Shown here piece by piece: positions 23,546 through 32,878 of a DNA stretch of 64,000 nt. The position numbers and the translations under genes are program-made. Location: the NCBI RefSeq assembly GCF_012027615.1, contig NZ_SNUT01000001.1:434001-498000 (forward strand), read 5' to 3'. Source of the DNA: Thermococcus sp. 21S7 (lineage in GTDB: Archaea > Methanobacteriota_B > Thermococci > Thermococcales > Thermococcaceae). The notes beneath the pieces were generated by a model. It had not been told where the DNA came from. It did no database searches and saw only the letters and a program-made list of their open reading frames with translations. Position 1 is the first letter of the stretch. Each line of letters starts with the position of its first letter.

Positions 23546-24733
23546 ATGGCGAAGCTCGACTGGATTAGGGAAGAGCTCAAGGAGCTCAAGGAGAAAGGCC
23601 TTTACGTAACCATAAGAAAGCTTGAAAGCTCCCAGGGCCCCTGGGTCGTCGTTGACGGAAAGCGCGTTCTCAACATGTGTTCGAACAACTACCTCGGCCT
23701 GGCCGCACATCCCAAGATAAAGGAGGCCGCGATAAGGGCCATCCTCGACTACGGCGTCGGTGCCGGAGCGGTTAGGACCATCGCCGGCACCATGGAGCTC
23801 CACGTGGAGCTTGAGGAGAAGCTCGCCAAGTTCAAGAAGAGGGAGGCAGCCATACTCTTCCAGAGCGGCTACAACGCCAACCTCGGCGCTTTAAGTGCTC
23901 TGCTCACCAAGAAGGACAACGGTGTGTTCATCAGCGAGGAGCTCAACCACGCGAGCATCATAGACGGAATGCGCCTCAGCGGCGCCCCGAAGGTCATCTA
24001 CAAGCACCTTGATATGGAGGACCTCAAGAAGCGCCTCGAAGAGAACAAGGACAAGGAGAAGAAGATAATCGTCAGCGACGGTGTCTTCTCGATGGACGGT
24101 GACCTCGCCCCGCTGCCGGAGATGGCGGAGCTGGCCGAGCAGTACGATGCCATGCTCTACATAGACGACGCCCACGGTGAGGGTGTCCTCGGAGACAGCG
24201 GAAGGGGTATAGTCGACCACTTCAAGCTCCACGACCGCGTTGACTTCGAGATGGGTACGCTGAGCAAGGCCTTCGGTGTCATCGGCGGCTACGTGGCCGG
24301 ACCGGAGGAGGCCATCGACTACCTCCGCCAGCGCGGAAGGCCGTTCCTCTTCTCAAGCGCCCCGAACCCGCCCGACGTCGCCGCGGCCATAGCTTCCGTC
24401 GAGATACTCCAGCACAGCGACGAGTTAGTGAGAAAGCTCTGGGACAACACCCACTTCCTCCAGAACGGGCTGAGGGACCTCGGCTACGACCTCGGCAACA
24501 CCAAGCACCCGATCACCCCGGTCATGCTCTATGACGAGAAGACCGCCCAGGAGTTCTCAAGGAGGCTCTACGACGAGTACAACATCTTCGCTCAGGCCAT
24601 AGTCTACCCGACCGTCCCGCTCGGAACCGCAAGGATAAGGCTCGAACCTTCAGCGGCCCACAGCAAGGAGGACCTCCAGTACGTGCTGGATGCCTTCGAG
24701 GACCTCGGAAAGAAGACCGGGTTCCTGAAGTGA
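23546..24733 (+). CDS. kbl: 2-amino-3-ketobutyrate CoA ligase (glycine C-acetyltransferase)
   Basis: PLP enzyme of the alpha-oxoamine synthase family, 395 residues. With threonine dehydrogenase it turns threonine into glycine and acetyl-CoA. Visible are [10 protein letters not shown] near residue 45, [10 protein letters not shown] with the PLP-contacting Asp and His, and the PLP lysine in MGTLSKAFG near residue 240. The substrate could also be that of a sister enzyme (8-amino-7-oxononanoate synthase), but the length and YPTVP...ARIR end fit KBL. GGTGG precedes ATG 23546. Strongly biased codons suggest high expression. Confidence 0.9.
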   Translation: MAKLDWIREELKELKEKGLYVTIRKLESSQGPWVVVDGKRVLNMCSNNYLGLAAHPKIKEAAIRAILDYGVGAGAVRTIAGTMELHVELEEKLAKFKKREAAILFQSGYNANLGALSALLTKKDNGVFISEELNHASIIDGMRLSGAPKVIYKHLDMEDLKKRLEENKDKEKKIIVSDGVFSMDGDLAPLPEMAELAEQYDAMLYIDDAHGEGVLGDSGRGIVDHFKLHDRVDFEMGTLSKAFGVIGGYVAGPEEAIDYLRQRGRPFLFSSAPNPPDVAAAIASVEILQHSDELVRKLWDNTHFLQNGLRDLGYDLGNTKHPITPVMLYDEKTAQEFSRRLYDEYNIFAQAIVYPTVPLGTARIRLEPSAAHSKEDLQYVLDAFEDLGKKTGFLK

Positions 24734-24800
24734 TTTTTTTCTTTTCTCCTTCAGTCAATAAACACTAAAAAAACAGTAATCAAACCAAGATGGATACAAT

Positions 24801-25079
24801 TTAAGTGAAATCAATCCCTTCTTTATGGTCAATCTCGATTTCCTCCAAGAATCCTGGTGGGTACTCCCAACTGTAAATTTCAAAATATAGATGATTGCCA
24901 CACTTCGGACATTCACCGTCATACTCGATAATCCGTTGTACTTCCGGACCCATATCTTTAATTTCAGTAGTTTGTTCATCAGCAATCCACGCATCAACTT
25001 CAAAGGTGTTCCCACATTTTAAGCACTTAACAGGCACCTTAATGGATAATATCTTACACTCAACGAAACTACTACTCAT
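24801..25079 (-). CDS. Small zinc-ribbon protein
   Basis: 92 residues with two CxxC knuckles (CLKCGNTFE and CPKCGNHLYFE) separated by about 35 residues, a zinc-ribbon arrangement. The rest is acidic. Function unknown; such proteins may bind RNA polymerase, nucleic acid or other proteins. Codon use and base composition are clearly more AT-rich than the neighbours (kbl, endA), suggesting later acquisition. ATG 25079 is preferred. The short palindrome AAGAGGA-T-TCCTCTT lies just upstream of it on the minus strand. Confidence 0.65.
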   Translation of the reverse strand: MSSSFVECKILSIKVPVKCLKCGNTFEVDAWIADEQTTEIKDMGPEVQRIIEYDGECPKCGNHLYFEIYSWEYPPGFLEEIEIDHKEGIDFT

Positions 25080-25259
25080 TGTCACTGGAGAAGAGGAATC
25101 CTCTTTTTTGAATTTTATTATGTATCTCTATCATGCCGAGGACATTCCACTTCCAACTTTAACGTAATCATGCCACAATCACCCATATAACTAAAGTAAG
25201 TAGTCCTAATAAAGATTTCGAATTTCAGATATCAAGTGACTCCGCTCGGTTAAAACTGT

Positions 25260-25775
25260 TCAGAACTTCACCCACTCAACCTTGTAGTACACCACGTCGT
25301 TGTCCTCATCGACGACGGCCATCACCATGTTCTTCCTGACGCCGTGGGCAACCCTCACGCGGGCGGTGATGTCGTTCGGGGAAAAGCGGAGGTTCTCGGG
25401 AACCACCCATATCAGCCACTGGGAGTGTTCGTCCATTCCGCGCCTGTAAACGCGGAAGTGGGAGCCGAACTTGAGGGCGGACTTCACCGTGTACCCTCTG
25501 TCGCGCAGGTCGGTGTAGACGAGGAGCTTTATGTCGAACTGGTCGTCCCTCTTCCTCCCGAGTTCGACCAAATCCTGAAAAGAAAGTTCTTTTTCGCCGT
25601 TGAAAACCCGTATCTTGCCCTTCTCCATCAGATAAGCCGCCTCTATGAGCGAGAGGAAGAGCTTCCCGTTCACGACCTCGCCGAAATACCTCTTGTTGTA
25701 GAACTGGTTTATCGCCTTTTCGCGCTCGCTGAAGACCCTGTCCCCGCTGAGCTGGAAGATTATCGGCTCCTTCAA
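25260..25775 (-). CDS. endA: tRNA-splicing endonuclease EndA
   Basis: Cuts tRNA introns and bulge-helix-bulge motifs in pre-rRNA. About 171 residues, homodimeric short form. The catalytic triad is visible: Tyr in FRVYRRG, His in DEHSQWLIW and Lys in ARVAHGVRKN. I chose TTG 25775, which overlaps the rimI stop (TTGA) and follows GGGTGG; this gives an M-K-E-P start as in related proteins. GTG 25790 is the alternative. It forms an operon with rimI. Its likely rRNA substrates are the processing stems of the rRNA operon in this window. Confidence 0.93.
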   Translation of the reverse strand: MKEPIIFQLSGDRVFSEREKAINQFYNKRYFGEVVNGKLFLSLIEAAYLMEKGKIRVFNGEKELSFQDLVELGRKRDDQFDIKLLVYTDLRDRGYTVKSALKFGSHFRVYRRGMDEHSQWLIWVVPENLRFSPNDITARVRVAHGVRKNMVMAVVDEDNDVVYYKVEWVKF

Positions 25776-26275
25776 TTCCTTCCACCCCACTCGTCGGCCG
25801 GCATCAGCATGTAGTAGGCATCCTCCCCGTCGGAGTAGTAGCCGATTATGCGTTTGATGCGCCTGAAACCGAAGCGCTCGTAGAGCTTTATGGCCTTTTC
25901 GTTGCTCACGCGAACCTCCAGACCGATGTAGCGGGCGCCCTTCTTTATGAGTCTTTCGATGACCTCACTCAGCATGGCCGAACCGATGCCGCTGCCCCTG
26001 TACTCGGGGTCAACGGCGATGCTCATTATATGTCCCTCCAGGTCGGGACGGAGGTATGCCATCACGTAGCCGATGACCCTCCCGCGGTACTCGGCCACCA
26101 GGAAAGTATCGGGGTTGTTCTCAAGGAAGACCAGAAAAACGCCACGCGGGTACTGCTCCCGGAACGAGAGCCGCTCTATCCTGACAACGTCGGGTATGTC
26201 GAACAGCTTCGCAGGCCTTATAACGACTAACGCCAGGGGAATCCTCCCGCCGGCTTCCCTCACGGACACGCTCAT
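25772..26275 (-). CDS. rimI: N-alpha-acetyltransferase (RimI/Ard1 type)
   Basis: GNAT-fold enzyme of 167 residues that acetylates protein N-termini with acetyl-CoA. The acetyl-CoA loop (motif A) is SIAVDPEYRGSGIGSAML near residues 92-109, and motif B is NEKAIKLYERFGF. Archaeal members act broadly on N-terminal Ser/Ala residues. A TATA-like CTTAAAAG about 26 bp before ATG 26275 suggests a leaderless message. It is co-transcribed with endA. Confidence 0.88.
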   Translation of the reverse strand: MSVSVREAGGRIPLALVVIRPAKLFDIPDVVRIERLSFREQYPRGVFLVFLENNPDTFLVAEYRGRVIGYVMAYLRPDLEGHIMSIAVDPEYRGSGIGSAMLSEVIERLIKKGARYIGLEVRVSNEKAIKLYERFGFRRIKRIIGYYSDGEDAYYMLMPADEWGGRN

Positions 26276-26340
26276 GTTATAGACTACGCGCCAAGGCTTT
26301 TAAGGCTTGAGGGGGAATTCATCCTGGGTGGCCACCCCGC

Positions 26341-26393
26341 GTGATGAGCACTCTCGAACCTGACGGCGGGATGATGACCGGATTCCTGGCTGA
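26341..26393 (+). ncRNA. C/D box guide sRNA
   Basis: All four boxes are present with canonical spacing: C box GTGATGA (26341-26347), 12-nt guide, D' box CTGA (26360-26363), a 7-nt spacer, C' box ATGATGA (26371-26377), 12-nt guide, D box CTGA (26390-26393). It directs 2'-O-methylation with fibrillarin, Nop5 and L7Ae. The D guide pairs over 10 Watson-Crick bp plus one G-U with 23S rRNA at window 4250-4260; the N+5 rule predicts methylation of the G complementary to position 4256. The D' guide target is unclear. A TATA-like CTTTTAAGG at about 26297-26305 could be its promoter. Confidence 0.85.
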
Positions 26394-26461
26394 TTCTCCC
26401 CCCTACTTTCCGGAGTAAAGTTTAAAGCCCCCGAAAACTAAGTCAACCGGTGGGTGATGTT

Positions 26462-28231
26462 ATGCGCATAGCCGAAGACCTCAACAGCCCGGTTGGAATC
26501 GTGACCGGTGAAGCCACGGTCAACTCATTCCAGTTCTACGCTCATCCCGATAGCGACCTCAAGTTTGGAGACTTCGTCGTTGCAAGGCTGTGCAAGGAGG
26601 CGAAGGACAGGAACTGCCGCTGGGGAGACGACGTTGAGTGGGTTATAGGCACCATCAGAGGGATTAAAAACATCAACTGGCTCCTCAGTGAGGGTAAGAG
26701 CACCTTCGCGAGCCTTGACCTCGACCTGCGCGAGTACGGGGAGAGCATAGGCGAGAACGAGGCGCTGATAGTCACAGTTCATGTGCTGGGGAGGATAGAG
26801 TTCAGGGGCGAGGGGGCAGAGATAGTTCCCAACCGCGTCCCGGTTCCCAACGGAAACAAGGTTTACACAGCCAGCTCCGACCTCCTCAGGGCAATCTACT
26901 ACGGTGGGGAGGGCTTCATCGAGGTTGGAACCCTGCTTCTGAGGGACGACGTGCCGATATACCTCAACGCCGACGAACTGGTTTCGAGGCACTTCGCGGT
27001 TTTAGCCGTTACCGGAGCGGGCAAGAGCAACACCGTTTCGGTCATGCTCTGGAAGATGGTGGAAGAGCTGAGGGGAACGGTCGTCGTCCTCGACCCCCAC
27101 GGCGATTACATGCGCCTGAGCCTTCCCAACACGGGCACAAAGTACGTCAACCTCATCGAGGCGAGAATCCAGCCCGAGACGATGGACGGCGAGGAGCTGG
27201 CCGACCTCATGGAGATAGGGAGCAACGCAACCATACAGCGCTCCTACCTGCTGCGAGCCTGGGACACCGTTCTCCACGAGAACCCCAACCTTGGTGGGAG
27301 GGAGATAGTCAAGGCCGTCCTCGACCTGCTCCAGAACTGGGTAACCAACGCGGGGGGAAGCTACTGGGACCCCCACGCAAACAAGTACCGCGACCTCGGC
27401 GAGATAAAGGCCGCCGAGAGGGAAACGATAACGAGGCTCACGATGAAGATATCCCGCTTCCTGAGGAACTACGGCCATCTGCTCTCAAGCGAAGACATAG
27501 TGGCATCCATCAGGGCGGGAATGGTGAACGTCATAGACCTCGGCCCCCTGGACGAAGGCCAGATGAAGCTCGTCGCCGCGAAACTCCTCGAAAAGATGTT
27601 CGAAACCAGAATGGACTACGAGAAGGCCAGGAAGAGGCTAGAATACCTCAAGAGAAAGTACGGAAGCAGAATCTCGGCCGTTTCGGAAGAGGTGGAGGAG
27701 CTTGAGAAGTTCATCCGCTCAGTCGAGGCGAGCTATCCGGCCCTCTCGGAACCTATACTCATAATAGTAGAAGAGGCTCACATCTTCGCACCCCACGGCG
27801 AGAAGGGCGGAACCGTGAGGATACTCGGAAGGATAGCCAGGGAGGGCAGGAAGTTCGGCGTCGGCATGGGACTCGTATCCCAGAGGCCGAGCAGGCTCAA
27901 CGAGGACGTGCTGAGCCAGACGAACACGAAAATCATAATGCGCATCGTAAACCCAAACGACCAGAACTACGTTATAAAAGCCAGCGAACAGCTGAGCGGG
28001 GAGCTGATGGGGGACATAGCCGGCCTCGGCAAGGGTGAAGCGGTGATAGTTGGCCAGGCCATAAGTCTGCCGGCGCTGGTGAAGGTCTACAACTTCAAGG
28101 CCCTCGGCGGCGACTACGGGGGCGAGGACATAGGCGTCGTGAGGCGCTGGAAGGAAAGGGCGGAGCGCGAGAAAGCCGAGGAGAAGAAGGAGGAGCTCTA
28201 CGAGGAGGAGGGCATAGAGCTGGACTTCTGA
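26462..28231 (+). CDS. herA: DNA helicase/translocase HerA
   Basis: Hexameric FtsK/HerA-type ATPase that works with NurA, Mre11 and Rad50 to resect DNA ends. 589 residues: N-terminal HAS beta-barrel (about 1-100), Walker [11 protein letters not shown] near residues 182-191, Walker [11 protein letters not shown] near 436-445, and an arginine-rich region with [22 protein letters not shown] 26462 follows GGTGGGTGAT, and GTAAAGTTTAAAG (26415-26427) is the likely TATA region. It is the first gene of the resection operon, here followed by a toxin-antitoxin pair instead of mre11. Confidence 0.95.
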   Translation: MRIAEDLNSPVGIVTGEATVNSFQFYAHPDSDLKFGDFVVARLCKEAKDRNCRWGDDVEWVIGTIRGIKNINWLLSEGKSTFASLDLDLREYGESIGENEALIVTVHVLGRIEFRGEGAEIVPNRVPVPNGNKVYTASSDLLRAIYYGGEGFIEVGTLLLRDDVPIYLNADELVSRHFAVLAVTGAGKSNTVSVMLWKMVEELRGTVVVLDPHGDYMRLSLPNTGTKYVNLIEARIQPETMDGEELADLMEIGSNATIQRSYLLRAWDTVLHENPNLGGREIVKAVLDLLQNWVTNAGGSYWDPHANKYRDLGEIKAAERETITRLTMKISRFLRNYGHLLSSEDIVASIRAGMVNVIDLGPLDEGQMKLVAAKLLEKMFETRMDYEKARKRLEYLKRKYGSRISAVSEEVEELEKFIRSVEASYPALSEPILIIVEEAHIFAPHGEKGGTVRILGRIAREGRKFGVGMGLVSQRPSRLNEDVLSQTNTKIIMRIVNPNDQNYVIKASEQLSGELMGDIAGLGKGEAVIVGQAISLPALVKVYNFKALGGDYGGEDIGVVRRWKERAEREKAEEKKEELYEEEGIELDF

Positions 28232-28249
28232 GGCTGGGAGGTGAGGATT

Positions 28250-28453
28250 ATGGAAGATGCTTACAGGCTGTTTGAAATGCTCCCTGACGACCTCAAGAGG
28301 GAGGTTCTGGATTACATAGAATTCCTCCTGGAAAGAAGGAGCTCAAGGAGGGGGAAAGGTCTCAAAATGGAGTGGAAGGGGGCCCTGAGGGAGCTGAGAA
28401 ACGAGTACACATCGGTGGAACTCCAGCACAAGGCGATTGAATGGTGGGGCTGA
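28250..28453 (+). CDS. VapB-type antitoxin (DUF2281-like)
   Basis: 67 residues with YRLFEMLPDDLKREVLDYIEFLLERRS, the helical pattern of small DUF2281/VapB-type antitoxins, then a basic stretch and a C-terminal tail likely to wrap the toxin. GGGAGGTGA precedes ATG 28250. Its stop overlaps the start of the PIN toxin gene (TGATG). Inserted between herA and mre11. Confidence 0.75.
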   Translation: MEDAYRLFEMLPDDLKREVLDYIEFLLERRSSRRGKGLKMEWKGALRELRNEYTSVELQHKAIEWWG

Positions 28454-28884
28454 TGTTCCTGGTGGACACCAACGTATTCCTAGAAGTTCTCCTGGAACAG
28501 GCAAACTCAAAGGTTGCGGAGGAGTTCCTCAAGAAAACGCCGCCGGAGCTCGTTCACGTATCGGATTTCACCCTGTACTCAATAGGTATCATAATGACCC
28601 GGGCGGGAAAGGAGGAGGCCTTTCCAGGGTTCGTTGAAGACATAATCATGAACGGCGGTTTCACAATTCTGAGGCTGCCCCCGCTGGAATTCAGAGGACT
28701 CGTTGATGCTATGAAAAGGTTCAACCTGGATTTCGACGACGCCTACCAGTACAGGCTTGCGGAGCTGTACAACCTGAGGATAGTCAGCTTCGATGCCGAC
28801 TTCGATGGGACAGAACTTGGCAGGATAACCCCGGAACAGGCCATCAAAACCGTCAATACATTCGGAGAGCCCAAAGGAGGGTAA
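28453..28884 (+). CDS. VapC-type PIN-domain toxin
   Basis: 143 residues of a PIN-domain ribonuclease. Acidic active-site positions are visible: Asp in FLVDTNVFLE, the Glu in the central helix region, Asp-Asp in FDDAYQYRLAE and Asp in SFDADFDG. VapC toxins cut RNA, often tRNA, and are held in check by the antitoxin encoded just before. Start ATG 28453 overlaps the antitoxin stop. mre11 begins only 4 bp after its stop, so it is fully embedded in the resection operon and must be co-transcribed with it. Confidence 0.85.
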   Translation: MFLVDTNVFLEVLLEQANSKVAEEFLKKTPPELVHVSDFTLYSIGIIMTRAGKEEAFPGFVEDIIMNGGFTILRLPPLEFRGLVDAMKRFNLDFDDAYQYRLAELYNLRIVSFDADFDGTELGRITPEQAIKTVNTFGEPKGG

Positions 28885-28888
28885 AGCC

Positions 28889-30229
28889 ATGAAGTTCGCC
28901 CACATGGCCGATGTCCACCTCGGCTTCGAGCAGTACCGCCTTCCCTACCGCGCCGAGGAGTTTGCCCAGGCATTCAGGGAGGCGATGGAGAGGGCCGTAG
29001 CGGAGGAAGTGGACTTCATTCTCATAGCCGGCGACCTGTTCCACTCAAGCCGGCCCAGTCCAGAGACCATAAAGACCGCGATAGAAATACTGGAAAAACC
29101 GAGGGAAGCCGGAATTCCAGTCTTTGCGATAGAGGGAAACCACGACAGAACGCAGAGGAAGGTCTCCGCGTACCATCTCCTTGAGGGGCTCGATCTGCTC
29201 CACCTCGTCGGTCTGAGGGACGAGAAGGTTGAGAACGAATACCTGACGAGCGAGCAGCTTGGGGGCAAATACCTCGTTAAGGGCGTCTTTGAGAGGGGCG
29301 GAAAGACCGTCGAGATTCACGGACTAAAGTACATGAGCGCCGCCTGGCTTGAGCGCAACCATCTTGAGAAAATCTTCAAGCCGGAGGGAGACGCCATCCT
29401 GATGCTCCACCAGGGGATAAAGGAACTCATAGAGAGGATGAGGGGGGTAATCCCCGAGAGCCAGCGCGACTACTTCGAGCTGAGGATGGAAGACCTGCCA
29501 AAGGGTTACGTCTACTACGCGCTCGGCCACATCCACAGAAGCTTTGAGACCAGCTACGACATAGGGACGCTGGTCTATCCGGGATCGCTCCAGCGCTGGG
29601 ATTTCGGGGACTACGAGCTCAGGTACCGCTGGAACGGGAGGAGCTTCATCCCGGAAGCGGGCACCAGGAAGGGCTTCTACATAGTCGAGGACTTTAAGCC
29701 GAGGTTCATCGAGCTGAGGGTGAGGCCCTTCATAGACATTAAAATGAAAGCCAACGAGGAAACCGCCAAGATGGAACTGAAGCGCCTCAGGGGCAAGATA
29801 CCGCGAGAGGCCTTCGTGAGGCTCGACCTGCGCTGGGAAAGGCCCTACGACGTTTCACACTTCCAGGGGATTCTGGAGGTTAGGTACCTCTACCTGAGAA
29901 CGCGCTTCGAGAGGAGGCTGAAAACTACCGCCGGCGGAGAGGTGCCCAAGCCGGCGGAGTACTTCACCCCAGCGGAGCTGAGGGCGATAGAACTGACCGG
30001 CGAGAAGAAGTTCGATGCCCTAGATGCCGTCGTCGAGCTGTTCCTTGGCGGGTGGGAGAAGAAGCCGGAAGCCAAAGAGGAGAAGCGCGAAGAGCCTGTT
30101 CCAGCCAAGGAGGAAAAACCCCTGAAGAAAGAGGAGAAGCCCGAAAAGGCTCAGAAGGCGAAGAAACCCGGACCGAAGGGCAAGCCGGGGAGCATTCTCG
30201 CCTGGATCGGTGGTGGAGATGAAGATTGA
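28889..30229 (+). CDS. mre11: DNA double-strand break repair nuclease Mre11
   Basis: Manganese-dependent nuclease of the Mre11-Rad50 complex. 446 residues. Phosphoesterase motifs: ADVHLG at 7-12, GDLFHSS near 48-54, GNHDRT near 84-89, the HQG motif and GHIHR near 212-216. After the capping domain comes a long Lys/Glu/Pro-rich linker (about 380-430) and a short hydrophobic end GSILAWIGGG that may be a protein-binding tail. It overlaps rad50 by 11 bp, ensuring coupled synthesis. Confidence 0.96.
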   Translation: MKFAHMADVHLGFEQYRLPYRAEEFAQAFREAMERAVAEEVDFILIAGDLFHSSRPSPETIKTAIEILEKPREAGIPVFAIEGNHDRTQRKVSAYHLLEGLDLLHLVGLRDEKVENEYLTSEQLGGKYLVKGVFERGGKTVEIHGLKYMSAAWLERNHLEKIFKPEGDAILMLHQGIKELIERMRGVIPESQRDYFELRMEDLPKGYVYYALGHIHRSFETSYDIGTLVYPGSLQRWDFGDYELRYRWNGRSFIPEAGTRKGFYIVEDFKPRFIELRVRPFIDIKMKANEETAKMELKRLRGKIPREAFVRLDLRWERPYDVSHFQGILEVRYLYLRTRFERRLKTTAGGEVPKPAEYFTPAELRAIELTGEKKFDALDAVVELFLGGWEKKPEAKEEKREEPVPAKEEKPLKKEEKPEKAQKAKKPGPKGKPGSILAWIGGGDED

Positions 30230-32876
30230 AAAGCTCATAATCAAGGACTTCCGCTCCCACGGGCTGACGAAGGTTAACTTCACGAGCGGGATAAACCTCA
30301 TAATCGGTCAGAACGGCTCAGGAAAGAGCTCCCTCCTCGATGCGCTCCTCGTCGGCCTCTACTGGCCGAGCAAGCCCAAAGACCTCAGAAAGGAGGACAT
30401 ACTCAGGGTGGACGGAAAGTCCACGGAGATAACGGTCTTCTTCGAGAAGGACGGCATCAAATACCAGCTCCACAGGAACATAACCCGGGGAATGGCCTTC
30501 GCCAAGTACCACGACGGAAGCTCCTGGAAGCACGCCACGGAGACGAGCCAAAAAGCTGTAAGGGACTGGATGGAGAAGCTCGTTCCGTACGACGTCTTCC
30601 TCAACGCGATTTACATAAGGCAGGGGGAGATCGATGCCATCCTTGAGAGCGACGAGAGCAGGGAAAAGGTCGTTCGCCAGGTTCTCGGCCTCGACAGGTA
30701 CGAAAACGCCTACAAAAATCTCCTCGAAGTGAGAAAGGAAATCGAACGCAGGATAAAATCGACGGAGGACTACCTGAAGAGCACGGAAAACCTCGACGAG
30801 CTGATTGGAGAGATGGAGAGGGAGCTCTCAAACGCCCTCAAAGAGATAAGCAAGCTCTCACCCCAGATTCCAAAGCTGGAGAAGGAACTGGAGGGAGTGG
30901 AGAGAAAGCTCGGGGAGCTCGATGCCCTGGAGAAGGAGATAAACTCCCTCAGACTTGAGGTCAAGGAGAGGGAAGGGAACCGAAAGCGGCTTGAGACGAA
31001 GCTGGAGGGACTTGAGAAACGCATAGCCGAGAGCAAACAAAGATTGAGTGAGCTGGAGGAGTGGGTGAAGGAGTTCCGTAAGTTAAAGGAGAAAGCCGAG
31101 TCCTACCTGAAGCTCTCGAACTTCAGAAAGCGCTATGTGGACGAGAAGGCCAGAAACGAGAAGCTCGCCGAGAACTACAGGGCACAGATTTCGGCGATAG
31201 AGGAGCGCCTCGCCGAGCTGAGCGAACTGGAGAAGCGCCTCAAGTATCTGGAGAAAGAGAGGGACAGGCTCGAAAGGAAACTCAAAGGGCTCGAAAAGGA
31301 CGCCCGGACATACGAGGATGCTAAATCCACCTTGTCGCAGCTGGAAGGCCTCAGAAAACGCCTCGAACTTTCCAGGGAGGAGATAGAAAAGCTCTCCGCA
31401 GAGATCGAGGCTGCAAAGAAGAGGAAGGAGGAGATACAAGTAGAGCTAAACGAGATAAACGAGGAGCGCGGTGGACTGAAAAACCTGGTCAAGGAGAGGA
31501 ACAGGGCTATAATGGAGCTGAAGAAGGCCAAAGGCAGATGTCCGGTCTGCGGCAGAGAGCTGACCGAGGAGCACCGGAATGAGATAATCGAGAAGTACCG
31601 GGCGGAACTTAAGGAGGTCTCCCTATCCCTGAAGGAACTCGACGAGAGGGAGAGGAAGCTCAGGAGCGAGCTCGTCAAAATAGAGAAGGTTCTGAAGAGG
31701 GAGCGCGAGCTCATAAGGCAGAAGGAGCTCCTCGACCAGATAGCCGGCCTTGAAGAGAAGCTGAAGGAATACGACCTTGAGGGACTCAGGAAAAAGGCGG
31801 AGGAATACGAGGGAGTGAAGAGCGAACTGAGCAAGCTGGAAGGTGAGCTGGAGAGTGCGAAAGCCGAGCTTGAGAAGGCACAGACCCTCGAAAAGAAGAG
31901 GGCACTCGCCGAGGGGAAACTCAAGTCGATCGAGGAGAAGCTGAGAAAGCTCGATGAAGAGCTTGAGGAGATGGGCTTCTCCGAGATGGAGGAACTCGAC
32001 GGAAAGCTTGCCGAGCTTGAACCGTCCTACAAGCGCTACCTCGAACTGAAGAACTCCGAGAAAGAGTTCGAGAGGGAGAAGAATAACCTAGAGAGGCTCA
32101 GGCTGGAGCTTGAGGAGGTAAAACGCAGCCTGGAGGCCGAGATCAGAGCCCTGAACGCGCTGATGGATGAGCTGACAGAGAAGGAGAGGCTTTACAGCAG
32201 GGAGGAGCACGAAAAGACCCGGGAAGCCTTCGCCTCGCTCAGAGAGGAGCTGGCCGGAAAGAAGGCCCGGCTAGATGCTTTGGAGAAGAAGCGCGACGAT
32301 ACCATGGAAAACCTCCGGAAGCTCAAGGAGGAGAAAGACCGGAGAAAGGAGAAGGCAAAGGAACTTGAGGAGCTCAAGAAAGCCCGCGAGAGGGTCCAGG
32401 AACTCAGGGAGAAGGTGAGGCGCTACAAGGCCATGCTCAAGGAGGGGGCACTGGCGAAGGTCGGCGAGATAGCCAGTGAGATATTCGAAGAGCTGACCGA
32501 GGAGAAGTACTCCGGGGTTACCGTGAAGGCGGAGGAGAACAGGATAAGGCTCGGGGTGCTCTACAACGGCAGGGAATACGGCCTCGGCTTCCTCAGCGGT
32601 GGGGAGAGGATAGCCCTCGGCTTGGCCTTCAGGCTGGCGCTCTCGCTCTATCTCGCGGGTGAGATAAGCCTGCTCATCCTGGACGAGCCAACGCCCTACC
32701 TCGACGACGAGAGGAGGAGAAGGCTCGTCGACATAATGCAGCGCTACCTGAGGAAGATACCGCAGGTCATAGTCGTTTCGCACGATGAAGAGCTGAAAGA
32801 TGCCGCCGACAGGGTGATACGGGTGAGCCTTGAGAACGGCGTCTCGGTGGTCAAAGAGGTCGAGCTGGGGGTGTGA
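30219..32876 (+). CDS. rad50: DNA double-strand break repair ATPase Rad50
   Basis: SMC-like ATPase partner of Mre11. 885 residues: N-terminal Walker [10 protein letters not shown] near residue 32, Q-loop [11 protein letters not shown] near 133-143, long antiparallel coiled coils, zinc hook CPVC at 441-444 at the tip, ABC signature [12 protein letters not shown] and Walker [14 protein letters not shown] near the C-terminus. ATG 30219 follows GGTGGTGG inside the mre11 end. The length and all motifs are normal. Confidence 0.96.
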   Translation: MKIEKLIIKDFRSHGLTKVNFTSGINLIIGQNGSGKSSLLDALLVGLYWPSKPKDLRKEDILRVDGKSTEITVFFEKDGIKYQLHRNITRGMAFAKYHDGSSWKHATETSQKAVRDWMEKLVPYDVFLNAIYIRQGEIDAILESDESREKVVRQVLGLDRYENAYKNLLEVRKEIERRIKSTEDYLKSTENLDELIGEMERELSNALKEISKLSPQIPKLEKELEGVERKLGELDALEKEINSLRLEVKEREGNRKRLETKLEGLEKRIAESKQRLSELEEWVKEFRKLKEKAESYLKLSNFRKRYVDEKARNEKLAENYRAQISAIEERLAELSELEKRLKYLEKERDRLERKLKGLEKDARTYEDAKSTLSQLEGLRKRLELSREEIEKLSAEIEAAKKRKEEIQVELNEINEERGGLKNLVKERNRAIMELKKAKGRCPVCGRELTEEHRNEIIEKYRAELKEVSLSLKELDERERKLRSELVKIEKVLKRERELIRQKELLDQIAGLEEKLKEYDLEGLRKKAEEYEGVKSELSKLEGELESAKAELEKAQTLEKKRALAEGKLKSIEEKLRKLDEELEEMGFSEMEELDGKLAELEPSYKRYLELKNSEKEFEREKNNLERLRLELEEVKRSLEAEIRALNALMDELTEKERLYSREEHEKTREAFASLREELAGKKARLDALEKKRDDTMENLRKLKEEKDRRKEKAKELEELKKARERVQELREKVRRYKAMLKEGALAKVGEIASEIFEELTEEKYSGVTVKAEENRIRLGVLYNGREYGLGFLSGGERIALGLAFRLALSLYLAGEISLLILDEPTPYLDDERRRRLVDIMQRYLRKIPQVIVVSHDEELKDAADRVIRVSLENGVSVVKEVELGV

Positions 32877-32878
32877 CG

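Noticed and set aside
23311-23589. N-terminal extension of RfcS
   Set aside because: The extra residues cross the kbl start and promoter and have no RFC similarity.
25090-25110. Palindrome followed by a T run read as a terminator
   Set aside because: No plus-strand gene precedes it; it fits better as an upstream element of the minus-strand zinc-ribbon gene.
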